NCBI GenBank assembly: GCA_030158535.1
Contig: JAOASV010000207.1
Location: forward strand, 349 to 8,069
DNA length: 7,721 nucleotides
Source of the DNA: Sediminibacterium sp.
GTDB taxonomy: Bacteria; Bacteroidota; Bacteroidia; Chitinophagales; Chitinophagaceae
Direction of reading: 5' to 3'
Position 1 is the first letter of the stretch. Every line of letters starts with the position of its first letter. Under the pieces are notes generated by a model. It ran no database searches. It had not been told where the DNA came from and saw nothing but the letters and a program-made list of their open reading frames with translations. Below, one piece after another: positions 1 through 6,450 of the stretch. Made by a program: the position numbers and the translations under genes.

Positions 1-362
1 TAAAGGAACTATTTAATTTACAAATTGCGGATTTACACGTTACCACCGAGGTTAAAGGATTAAGCGCTGATAGCGCACCGGTAGTAGCAACCAGGCCAGA
101 GTTTATGCGCCGTATGAAAGACATGGCTGGCGTAGGTGGCGGTATGACTGCATTTTATGCGCAAATGCCGGATGAAGTAACCTTAACGGTTAATGGTAAT
201 CACCCAATTTATCAGACCCTATTAAAAGAAGGCAATACCGATTTGCAAAAAAGTCAGGTGCGTAATTTAGCAGACCTTGCTTTACTTTCTCAAGGGTTAT
301 TAAAAGGGAATGATTTAACCAACTTCATCAATAGAAGCGTAGATCTATTACAAAATAAATAA
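1..362 (+). CDS. htpG: Molecular chaperone HtpG (Hsp90), C-terminal fragment
   Basis: This is the 3' end of a gene cut by the left edge; the reading frame begins at base 3 with no start codon and leaves 119 residues before TAA. HtpG is the cytosolic bacterial Hsp90, an ATP-driven dimeric chaperone; the part seen here is the C-terminal dimerisation domain. The signature is the segment TRPEFMRRMKDM (fragment residues 30-41), then a Gly-rich turn (GVGGG, 43-47), FYAQMPD and a VNGNHP strand (63-68). This follows the order of the E. coli HtpG C-terminus, where the first helix is the exposed amphipathic client-binding helix. The final helix pair (ALLSQGLLKG to the end) matches the dimer interface with the usual FINRSVDLL type ending. 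The ATPase and middle domains lie outside the window. It converges on recJ with 19 bases between the stop codons. Identity is confident; an internal ATG at base 105 is not the start. Confidence 0.9.
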   Translation, partial: KELFNLQIADLHVTTEVKGLSADSAPVVATRPEFMRRMKDMAGVGGGMTAFYAQMPDEVTLTVNGNHPIYQTLLKEGNTDLQKSQVRNLADLALLSQGLLKGNDLTNFINRSVDLLQNK

Positions 363-370
363 GCGTAATT

Positions 371-390
371 AAAAAGCGCGGTTAAGCACT
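371..390 (-). terminator. Weak candidate terminator overlapping the recJ stop
   Basis: Read on the minus strand, AGTGC (390-386) can pair with GCGCT (379-375) around a 6-base loop, with one G-T wobble, followed directly by a run of T (375-371). The stem is only 5 base pairs and includes the recJ stop codon in its loop, so it may be weak or accidental. The mirror reading on the plus strand has no T-run, so htpG has no obvious terminator here. Confidence 0.25.
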
Positions 391-2079
391 GAGGCGAAGG
401 TCAATCATTTTGAGCTGAATGGTTTTTTCATTATTCCATTCATTTTCGTCAAGTGTAAAAACAATATCTAATGGCTGATTCATTTGTAGTAGTGCAAATT
501 TATCAGCCATTTTAAATCCTATACCTGATAGCGTAATACCGTCTTGTTGTAATACAAAACGGATATGCTGCTCCTTTACAATTTTTGAATAACTAGTATT
601 GTTAACGCCTCTAGCAATAAATACGGGCTTCATATTTTCAGGGCCAAAAGGTTCCATTTGAGATAAAATATTATAAAACCCTTGATTGATTTCTTTAAAG
701 GAAATAGGTGCGTCAATAACAATTTCTGGTATAAGTAAGTCGTCGGTAATTTGAGCTGCAACAGCTGTTTCAAACGCCGCCGCAAAGGCTGGAACGTTCT
801 CTGGAAGCAGGGTCATGCCGGCGGCGGCAAAATGCCCGCCATAGCCAATTAAATGTTCACGGCAAGCATGTATGGCTTCATATAAATTAAACCCAACCAC
901 ACTGCGTGCGCTGCCTGCAGCAATATCTCCGCTTCTAGTTAACACAATCGTGGGCCTATAATAGGTTTCTATCAGTCTACTCGCCACAATGCCTACCACA
1001 CCTTTATGCCAACTTTCTTGGTATACAAAAGTTGTTTTTTTACCCGCATGCGATGGGTCGTTTATGATTTGTGCAAGGGCGTCTTCTGTAATGCTGCTAT
1101 CGGCTTCACGTCTATCTAAATTATCGGACTGAAGCATTTGTGCAAATTCAAGTGCTTTAGTAGCGTCTTTTTCAATAAAAAGTTGCACTGCTTTTTTTGC
1201 ATCATCCATACGACCAGCCGCATTGATGCGTGGCGCAATTACAAATACTAAATTGGTAAGGAGCATTTTTTTCTCCACTTTAGAAAGTTGGAGTAAGGCT
1301 TTAATACCGGGGCATGGATTTTGATTTACTTTTTCAAGTCCGTAGTAGGCTAAAATTCTGTTTTCACCAGTAAGTGGTACGATGTCTGCAGCAATTGCAG
1401 TGGCTGCTAAATCTAAATAAGTAAGATAGCTATCTTCCGGTAGTTGTAACTTTTGCGCAAGCGCCATCATTAATTTAATACCCACGCCACAACCACATAA
1501 TTCTTTGTATGGGTAAGGGCAGTCAATTTGTTTGGGATTTAAAATGGCAACCGCTGGTGGCAAAATAGGGTCGGGTAAGTGGTGATCACAAACAATAAAA
1601 TCAATGCCTAATGTTTTTGCATATGCAATAAGATCGGTAGATTTTATACCGCAGTCTAGCGATACAATCAAAGTGCAACCCGTTTCTTTGGCGTAATCGA
1701 TACCCATTTTAGAAACACCATACCCTTCTTTATAGCGGTGGGGAATATAATAATCGGTATTGTCATGAATGCCACAAATAAACTGGTACATGCTAGCAAC
1801 AGCCGTGGTGCCGTCTACATCGTAATCTCCAAAAACAAGTATTCTTTCGTTTGTATCACGCGCAGTTAAAATGCGTGTAACGGCCTTGTCCATGTCTTTC
1901 ATGAGCCAAGGGTCGTGTAGGTCCGAAAGCTTAGGTCTGTAAAAATCTTTTGCAATTTCAAAGGTTTCAATACCTCTTGCTACTAATATGCTACAAATGG
2001 TTTTATTGATAGACAGGGCGGCTTGTAAGGCCTCCGTTTTTAATGCATCGGATGCTACTATCGTCCACCTTTTTTCCAT
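382..2079 (-). CDS. recJ: Single-stranded-DNA-specific 5'-3' exonuclease RecJ
   Basis: RecJ degrades single-stranded DNA 5' to 3' in recombinational repair, mismatch repair and replication-fork processing in the cytoplasm. The protein has 565 residues, close to the usual bacterial RecJ length (E. coli 577). All DHH-superfamily metal-binding motifs are visible: GDYDVDG (84-90), SLDCG with D142, CDHHLPD with DHH at 165-167, and AADIVPL with D232. PRINAAGR (283-290) follows, then the DHHA1 part with SWHKGVVGIVASRL (356-369) and GGHFAAAGM (414-422). The C-terminal OB-type domain contains PFGPEN (477-482), a hallmark of RecJ that shorter DHH phosphoesterases lack. The ATG overlaps the TAA of the upstream polyprenyl synthase gene (TAATG), and no Shine-Dalgarno sequence is obvious, so translational coupling is likely. 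Nothing appears broken; an active enzyme is expected. Confidence 0.96.
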   Translation of the reverse strand: MEKRWTIVASDALKTEALQAALSINKTICSILVARGIETFEIAKDFYRPKLSDLHDPWLMKDMDKAVTRILTARDTNERILVFGDYDVDGTTAVASMYQFICGIHDNTDYYIPHRYKEGYGVSKMGIDYAKETGCTLIVSLDCGIKSTDLIAYAKTLGIDFIVCDHHLPDPILPPAVAILNPKQIDCPYPYKELCGCGVGIKLMMALAQKLQLPEDSYLTYLDLAATAIAADIVPLTGENRILAYYGLEKVNQNPCPGIKALLQLSKVEKKMLLTNLVFVIAPRINAAGRMDDAKKAVQLFIEKDATKALEFAQMLQSDNLDRREADSSITEDALAQIINDPSHAGKKTTFVYQESWHKGVVGIVASRLIETYYRPTIVLTRSGDIAAGSARSVVGFNLYEAIHACREHLIGYGGHFAAAGMTLLPENVPAFAAAFETAVAAQITDDLLIPEIVIDAPISFKEINQGFYNILSQMEPFGPENMKPVFIARGVNNTSYSKIVKEQHIRFVLQQDGITLSGIGFKMADKFALLQMNQPLDIVFTLDENEWNNEKTIQLKMIDLRLSA

Positions 2080-3041
2080 TAATATTTTCTATCGGTTGTA
2101 TACCTAACAAGTTCTTCTAAAGCCTCGCGCACTTCGGATGCAGGAAAGCTGTGGAGGATTTCTAGGGCCTCATCTCTAAATGCAAACATTTTATTTGTTG
2201 CATAGGTAATGCCTCCAAAATTTTCTACGGCATCCAGTACAAAATCAACTTTATCCTTTTGCGTATTTTGATTTTTGATGATGTAGATAATTTTTTTACG
2301 TAGTGCCGCATCACAATTGTTAAGTGTATAAATAAGGGGTAGCGTTAATTTCTTTTCTTTGATATCGTTGCCCGTTGGTTTACCAACTGCTTCGCTGCTA
2401 TAGTCGAATAGGTCATCTTTAATTTGAAAAGCCATACCTACTTTTTCTCCAAAGAGGCGCATTTTTTCGATGGCGTCGTCGTTGTCAAAAGTGGTCGAAG
2501 CGCCTGCTGCACATGATGATGCCAGTAGTGACGCTGTTTTGCCTCCAATGATTTCGTAATAAATAGATTCGTCTAAATTAAGCTTGCGCGATTTTTCCAA
2601 TTGTAATAATTCGCCTTCACTCATCAGTCTTACCGCCGTAGAAAGTAATTGAAGTACGCGGTGGTCTTTGTTGTCTAAAGAAAGTAAGAGTCCTTTTGAA
2701 AGCAAATAATCACCCACTAAAACGGCGATTTTATTTTTCCATAAAGCATTGATTGAAAAAAAGCCCCTGCGTTCGTTTGCTTCATCCACTACATCGTCAT
2801 GAACAAGCGTTGCGGTATGCAGTAGTTCAACTAATGAAGCAGCACGGTAGGTCGAATCGTTTATGTCGCCGCCTAGTTTTGCGCTGAGTAACACAAACAT
2901 AGGGCGCAGTTGTTTTCCTTTGCGGCGCACAATGTACTGCATGATGCGGTCTAGGAGCGCAACCCTGCTTTTCATGGCTTCCCTGAAGTGAACCTCAAAC
3001 AGCGCTAATTCTTTTGATATTACTTTTTTGGCTAATTCCAT
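2079..3041 (-). CDS. Long-chain trans-polyprenyl diphosphate synthase (IspB/HepT/SdsA type)
   Basis: This enzyme condenses isopentenyl diphosphate units onto an allylic diphosphate to make the all-trans chain of respiratory quinones. In Bacteroidota that is normally menaquinone, often with seven units, but chain length cannot be read from sequence with certainty. The 320-residue protein has GKQLRP (42-47, diphosphate binding), the first Asp-rich motif DDVVD (82-86) within LLHTATLVHDD, GGKTA (166-170), the second Asp-rich motif DDLFD (209-213) and KLTLP (231-235). Ala77, five residues before the first Asp-rich motif, is small, as in long-chain enzymes such as octaprenyl synthase; farnesyl and geranylgeranyl synthases usually carry an aromatic there. 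It is the first gene of a two-gene unit with recJ, joined by a one-base overlap. No clear TAnnTTTG promoter is visible upstream, only two GCCCAAT direct repeats. Confidence 0.93.
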   Translation of the reverse strand: MELAKKVISKELALFEVHFREAMKSRVALLDRIMQYIVRRKGKQLRPMFVLLSAKLGGDINDSTYRAASLVELLHTATLVHDDVVDEANERRGFFSINALWKNKIAVLVGDYLLSKGLLLSLDNKDHRVLQLLSTAVRLMSEGELLQLEKSRKLNLDESIYYEIIGGKTASLLASSCAAGASTTFDNDDAIEKMRLFGEKVGMAFQIKDDLFDYSSEAVGKPTGNDIKEKKLTLPLIYTLNNCDAALRKKIIYIIKNQNTQKDKVDFVLDAVENFGGITYATNKMFAFRDEALEILHSFPASEVREALEELVRYTTDRKY

Positions 3042-3180
3042 TGCTTATTGGGCTGCAATATAGACAGGATTGGGCAGAATTTAACGAACTAAAAGCAGCG
3101 AAATGCCCCTCCAAAGCCTCTTATTAGCGTATTTCTCTTAGTATTTACACTTTTAACAATGTCTAAAGCATAGTTAGTTC

Positions 3181-3209
3181 TTGGTTCTATGTTATTTAGA
3201 GTAATTTTG
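3181..3209 (+). promoter_or_regulatory. Bacteroidota-type promoter of the OmpA-family gene
   Basis: TTG at 3181-3183 and TAATTTTG at 3202-3209 match the Bacteroidota -33 (TTG) and -7 (TAnnTTTG) elements, with 18 bases between them. Transcription would begin near base 3215, giving an A/T-rich leader of about 18 to 27 bases depending on which of the two in-frame ATGs is used. This fits an abundant outer-membrane protein. The match is seen directly; activity is inferred. Confidence 0.7.
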
Positions 3210-3232
3210 TATTATAATTAATTCAATAAGTT

Positions 3233-4756
3233 ATGGCAAGCATGAAAAAAGTTTTAATGGGCGCACTAGCACTTCTAGTGAGTACCGTTGGTTTCGCACA
3301 AACAGATTTTGGATGGGATTGGAGAGATTCTTCAAAAGTGGCAGTAAAAAATCAACCACAGCGTAATGAGTTTATCAATAACGTGTTTCCTTACCCGGCC
3401 AAACCACGCAGTCAGTGGGAATTGGGTTTTGGATTAGGGGTTGCTACCATGTCTGCCGACGTTAAATCAAAAGCAGGTTTTGGTGGATCTGTATCTGTAA
3501 GAAAGGCACTTAACCATACTTTTTCATTGCGTGCAAGCATTGCCGATTTAAATAGTTCTGGTGAGCCAAACACCTATCAACTGACTCAAAATAGAGTACC
3601 GTTTAAAACCAAAACGCGTCAATTTGGGGTAGATGTAATTGCATCTCTAAATTCACTTAGCTATTACAGAGCAAATCCTAAAACAAATGTTTATGTATTA
3701 GCCGGATATAGCCTTACAGGTTCAAAAGTGATGTACAAAACAGCTACGCCTGGTGCTCAGGCTGGTGGTTACCGTATTTTTTATGGTCAAGGACTTCCAG
3801 ATAGCGAAGAAGGTTTGTTAACGACTGGCTTAGGTACTTCTATCAATAATAGAAAATCATATGCTATCTATAACAGCTTTAGCGCAGGTGGGGGTATCTC
3901 ATTTAAACTAAGCGATGTAATTAGTGTAGGCCTTGAGCAGCGCTTTACTTTTTCTGCTTCAGGATATGATTACCTAGATGCAGTAAAAGCAGGTAATAGC
4001 AATGATTATTTAGGACAAACATCAGCAAGAATTAACATCAATATTGGTGACCGTTCTAGAAAAGTAGCACCACTTTGGTGGCTTAACCCTAACAATTATT
4101 TATACCAGGAAATCAACGCGCCTAAGCACATGAAACTACCTAAGGTTAAATTACCTGACGTAGACAATGATGGCGTTACAGATCAGTTTGACCTAGAGCC
4201 AAATACACCAGCAGGTGTTGCAGTAGATGCACACGGCCGTGCTAAAGACACAGATGGTGATGGTGTTCCAGATTATAAAGACAAAGAGCTTATTACCCTT
4301 CAATCATGCTTCCCTGTAAACAATGACGGCGTAGGTACTTGTCCAGAGCCTGCTTGTTGCAAAGAAGTAAAGGAAATGGTAAGTAACTTAAAAACAAATA
4401 GTGAATCACTTTGTGAAATTGGCGAATTATCAACCATCGTTTTTGATAGAAACAAAGCCAAGCTTTCTAAAGAAGCCACAGAAACATTAGCTGCGGTTGC
4501 TGCTAAAATAAACGCCAATCCAAACTGTAATATTCGCGTATCAGGTTATGGCTACACGTCAAAATCTGCTCAGCAATTAAGTTGGGACCGTGTTAACGCA
4601 GTAGTTAAATATTTAACTGAAAAACAAGGCGTATCTGAAAGTAGATTTATCTACAACGCTGGTGTAGTAGGCAACGAGCTTATTGTTACTTTGTTTGGCA
4701 CAACAGAGGCTGCAACAGGTGTAACATCTGCTCCACACCCTAACTTAAAAAACTAA
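3233..4756 (+). CDS. OmpA-family outer-membrane protein: barrel, TSP type-3 repeats, OmpA-like C-terminus
   Basis: This is a 507-residue secreted protein expected to sit in the outer membrane and reach toward peptidoglycan. Residues 4-22 form a signal peptide (MKK, hydrophobic stretch, cleavage likely after GFA). The in-frame ATG at 3242 gives the more typical MKK start; the ATG at 3233 adds only MAS. Residues about 60-275 show alternating Gly/aromatic strands typical of an OmpA-like beta-barrel. Two Asp-rich thrombospondin type-3 calcium repeats follow: DVDNDGVTDQFD (309-320) and DTDGDGVPDYKD (339-350). A Cys-containing linker (359-394) leads into the OmpA-like domain (about 400-490), with IVFDRNKAKLS and LSWDRVNAVVKYL. 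The R of LSxxR is kept, but the Asp of the usual TD motif is replaced by Ser and the loop is shortened, so peptidoglycan binding may be altered. A consensus promoter precedes it and a strong hairpin terminator follows. The family assignment is firm; specific function is unknown. Confidence 0.9.
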   Translation: MASMKKVLMGALALLVSTVGFAQTDFGWDWRDSSKVAVKNQPQRNEFINNVFPYPAKPRSQWELGFGLGVATMSADVKSKAGFGGSVSVRKALNHTFSLRASIADLNSSGEPNTYQLTQNRVPFKTKTRQFGVDVIASLNSLSYYRANPKTNVYVLAGYSLTGSKVMYKTATPGAQAGGYRIFYGQGLPDSEEGLLTTGLGTSINNRKSYAIYNSFSAGGGISFKLSDVISVGLEQRFTFSASGYDYLDAVKAGNSNDYLGQTSARININIGDRSRKVAPLWWLNPNNYLYQEINAPKHMKLPKVKLPDVDNDGVTDQFDLEPNTPAGVAVDAHGRAKDTDGDGVPDYKDKELITLQSCFPVNNDGVGTCPEPACCKEVKEMVSNLKTNSESLCEIGELSTIVFDRNKAKLSKEATETLAAVAAKINANPNCNIRVSGYGYTSKSAQQLSWDRVNAVVKYLTEKQGVSESRFIYNAGVVGNELIVTLFGTTEAATGVTSAPHPNLKN

Positions 4757-4781
4757 GGTTCGAGAAATTTTTATAGAATGC

Positions 4782-4808
4782 AAAATGCCCCGCGTAGCGG
4801 GGCATTTT
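4782..4808. terminator. Strong intrinsic terminator, probably bidirectional
   Basis: A perfect 12-base-pair stem (4782-4793 with 4797-4808) with core GCCCCGC/GCGGGGC closes a GTA loop. On the plus strand its right arm ends in TTTTT (4805-4809), 25 bases after the stop of the OmpA-family gene. On the minus strand the A-run at 4782-4785 becomes TTTT, so the same hairpin can also end the convergent HAD phosphatase transcript. Confidence 0.88.
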
Positions 4809-4849
4809 TGTTTGGTATATCTTGTAAATGTTTTTGCTGATTTGCAGAT

Positions 4850-4888
4850 CGCGCAATTTTTGTGGGTGTTGCGCGCGGATGCGCGCAA
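4850..4888. repeat. Three alternating-orientation copies of a CGCGCAA motif, able to form exclusive hairpins
   Basis: CGCGCAA occurs at 4850-4856, inverted as TTGCGCG at 4869-4875, and again as GCGCGCAA at 4881-4888. The middle copy can pair with the right copy (TTGCGCGC/GCGCGCAA, 8 base pairs, GGAT loop) or with the left copy (7 base pairs, 12-base loop), but not both. It begins 5 bases past the HAD phosphatase stop codon. Neither hairpin is followed by a T-run on either strand, so it is not a standard terminator. It might protect or process the 3' end of the HAD transcript; that is inference. Confidence 0.45.
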
Positions 4889-4893
4889 AAAAT

Positions 4894-5553
4894 CTAGCTC
4901 ACTAAATTTAAATGCAGCTCGCCAAAATTTTGAAGCGAAGAAATTTTTAAATCCGCAGCGCCAAATCGTTCATCTTTTTGTTGGGTTACATGCGGCACAA
5001 TCACACATTTCATGCGTGCTGCTTTTGCGGCAACCAGTCCATTAAAAGAGTCTTCGAAACAAAGACAGTGCGTTGGGTGGGAGCCAAGCATACTCGCGCA
5101 ATTTAAATACACTTGTGGGTGGGGTTTACCATAAGGTAAGTCTTCGGCAGAAGCCGCTGCTTTAACGTATGGTCCAATCCCCGTCATTTTAATAACAAGT
5201 TCAATTAGTTCAGGTGGCGACGATGTTGCAAGTCCAATTTTGAAATTTCTTTTCTCAAAAAAATCAAAAATATAAGGCACACCCGGCATTACATTACCCG
5301 TTGTTTCAATTTTTTGTAGAACTAAATCGACAATCTTTTTTTCTACCACTCTTAGTTCAGTGTCACCAATATTAAAATAGTTAAACCACCATTGTACAAA
5401 TTCTTTGGTACGAAGTCCTGTGGTTGTATTGTATTGTTCTTCCGTTAAGTTAACGCCATACTGTTTAAACACTTCAGCAGCAGCATGATTCCACAAAGGC
5501 TCACTGTCTACTAAAAGCCCATCTATGTCAAATATTACCGTGTCAAGTTGCAT
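4894..5553 (-). CDS. HAD-superfamily sugar-phosphate phosphatase, HxpB/YniC-like
   Basis: This is a cytoplasmic Mg-dependent phosphatase of HAD subfamily I. It closely follows E. coli HxpB (YniC), which hydrolyses hexitol phosphates and 2-deoxyglucose 6-phosphate. Counting from the chosen ATG (219 residues): motif I FDIDGLLVDSEPLW has nucleophile D9 and acid D11, motif II is ATSSP with S111, motif III is K143 in LPYGKPHPQVYL, and motif IV is FEDSFNG with E167/D168. The helical cap lies between residues 15 and 90. LPYxKPHPQVYLxCA and AAKAARM match E. coli YniC as I remember it. I chose the ATG at 5553; the longer frame to 5574 would need a TTG start that sits inside a consensus -7 promoter element and would add seven unconserved residues. 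The gene is convergent with the OmpA-family gene and divergent from the acyltransferase. Substrate remains uncertain, as family members are promiscuous. Confidence 0.9.
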   Translation of the reverse strand: MQLDTVIFDIDGLLVDSEPLWNHAAAEVFKQYGVNLTEEQYNTTTGLRTKEFVQWWFNYFNIGDTELRVVEKKIVDLVLQKIETTGNVMPGVPYIFDFFEKRNFKIGLATSSPPELIELVIKMTGIGPYVKAAASAEDLPYGKPHPQVYLNCASMLGSHPTHCLCFEDSFNGLVAAKAARMKCVIVPHVTQQKDERFGAADLKISSLQNFGELHLNLVS

Positions 5554-5571
5554 GCTGCTATTATTTATACA

Positions 5572-5601
5572 CAAAAATATGTCTACTAGCCTGTAATTTA
5601 A
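5572..5601 (-). promoter_or_regulatory. Candidate Bacteroidota promoter of the HAD phosphatase
   Basis: On the minus strand TATTTTTG (5579-5572) matches TAnnTTTG exactly. Nineteen bases upstream lies TTA (5601-5599), one base off the TTG of the -33 element. Transcription would start near base 5566, leaving a leader of roughly 13 bases to the ATG at 5553. This would place the alternative TTG start (5574-5572) outside the transcript and so decides the start codon. Confidence 0.5.
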
Positions 5602-5682
5602 CCTAAACTGCTACAATTTTAAACAAAAGCATAACAATTTGTTTACATTCCTTATTTTGCACTGCATGTTTAATGTGTAGTT

Positions 5683-6450
5683 ATGAAATTAATAGATCGA
5701 TTTAGACATATTCGGATCATTCGTACGGTGCTATATGCGGTGGTTGGTTTTATTACATATCCTGGCTTGGTATTAATCAATAAAGTAAAAATAGAGGGAA
5801 CCGAAAATTTATTCAACCTCCCAAAAAAGAACGTTTTATTTGTAAGCAATCATCAAACTTATTTTGCCGATGTAATTGCTTTCGTTCATATTTTTTGTGC
5901 TGTTAAATGGAGAAAACACAACCGCCTAGGCCTTCCATTTTATTTACTCAACCCATTTACCAATGTGTACATGGTAGCTGCAGCAGAAACCATGAATGCC
6001 AATTGGCTTACTAAATTATTTAAGCTTTGCGGTACCCTTACCGTTAAAAGAACTTGGCGTGCCGAAGGAAAAGATGTGTCTCGTGAAAGAGATAGCGCCG
6101 ATACGCAAAAAATTGATCAGGCCTTACACCATAGTTGGGTAATTACATTTCCACAAGGAACCACAAAGCCATTTGCACCCGGCCGTAAAGGCACTGCGCA
6201 TATCATTAAAAACAATCAGCCCGTTGTAATACCTGTGGTGATTAATGGTTTTTGGAGAGCATTTGATAAAAAAGGTTTGGCATTTAAAAAGCGCGGAACT
6301 GTTTTATCAGTAAGGTTTAAAGAGCCCATGGTGATTGATTATACAGCACCGGTAGAGGAAATTCTTTCTCAGGTAATGGACGCGATAGAGCAAAGTAAAG
6401 ATTACATGTTAAAAGGCAGACATCATTTACTTGCGCAAATGGGTAAGTAA
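5683..6450 (+). CDS. PlsC-like lysophospholipid/glycerolipid acyltransferase with variant motifs
   Basis: This is a 255-residue member of the PlsC/LPLAT acyltransferase superfamily, which transfers fatty acyl groups to glycerolipids or related acceptors at the inner membrane. A hydrophobic N-terminal segment (about 13-34) could anchor it. Motif I reads SNHQTYFAD, with H57 and D63 separated by five residues, not the four of the classical HX4D. Motif III reads FPQGTTKPF (156-164), with Gln where FPEGTR has Glu. Motif IV is VVIPVVI (181-187). As I remember them, Bacteroidota homologues share these variants, so this is probably an active subfamily and not a decayed gene, but its acceptor may not be lysophosphatidate. 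Usual length and an intact frame support function. The promoter is unclear: TTATTTTG at 5652-5659 is one base off the -7 consensus, without a well-spaced -33. Its TAA directly abuts the stop of the convergent thioesterase. Confidence 0.85.
   Translation: MKLIDRFRHIRIIRTVLYAVVGFITYPGLVLINKVKIEGTENLFNLPKKNVLFVSNHQTYFADVIAFVHIFCAVKWRKHNRLGLPFYLLNPFTNVYMVAAAETMNANWLTKLFKLCGTLTVKRTWRAEGKDVSRERDSADTQKIDQALHHSWVITFPQGTTKPFAPGRKGTAHIIKNNQPVVIPVVINGFWRAFDKKGLAFKKRGTVLSVRFKEPMVIDYTAPVEEILSQVMDAIEQSKDYMLKGRHHLLAQMGK

Noticed and set aside
3101..3109. AAATGCCCC upstream of the OmpA-family gene, also found in the left arm of its terminator (4783-4791)
   Set aside because: A nine-base match with no pairing partner nearby is expected by chance; the first copy has no hairpin.
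4300..4518. A minus-strand frame of 72 codons inside the OmpA-family gene
   Set aside because: It lies antisense to the conserved Cys linker and OmpA-like domain, with no independent evidence.
4785..5045. An open plus-strand frame of 86 codons after the OmpA-family gene
   Set aside because: It begins inside the terminator stem, then runs antisense through the conserved C-terminal part of the HAD phosphatase, and its protein resembles nothing I know.
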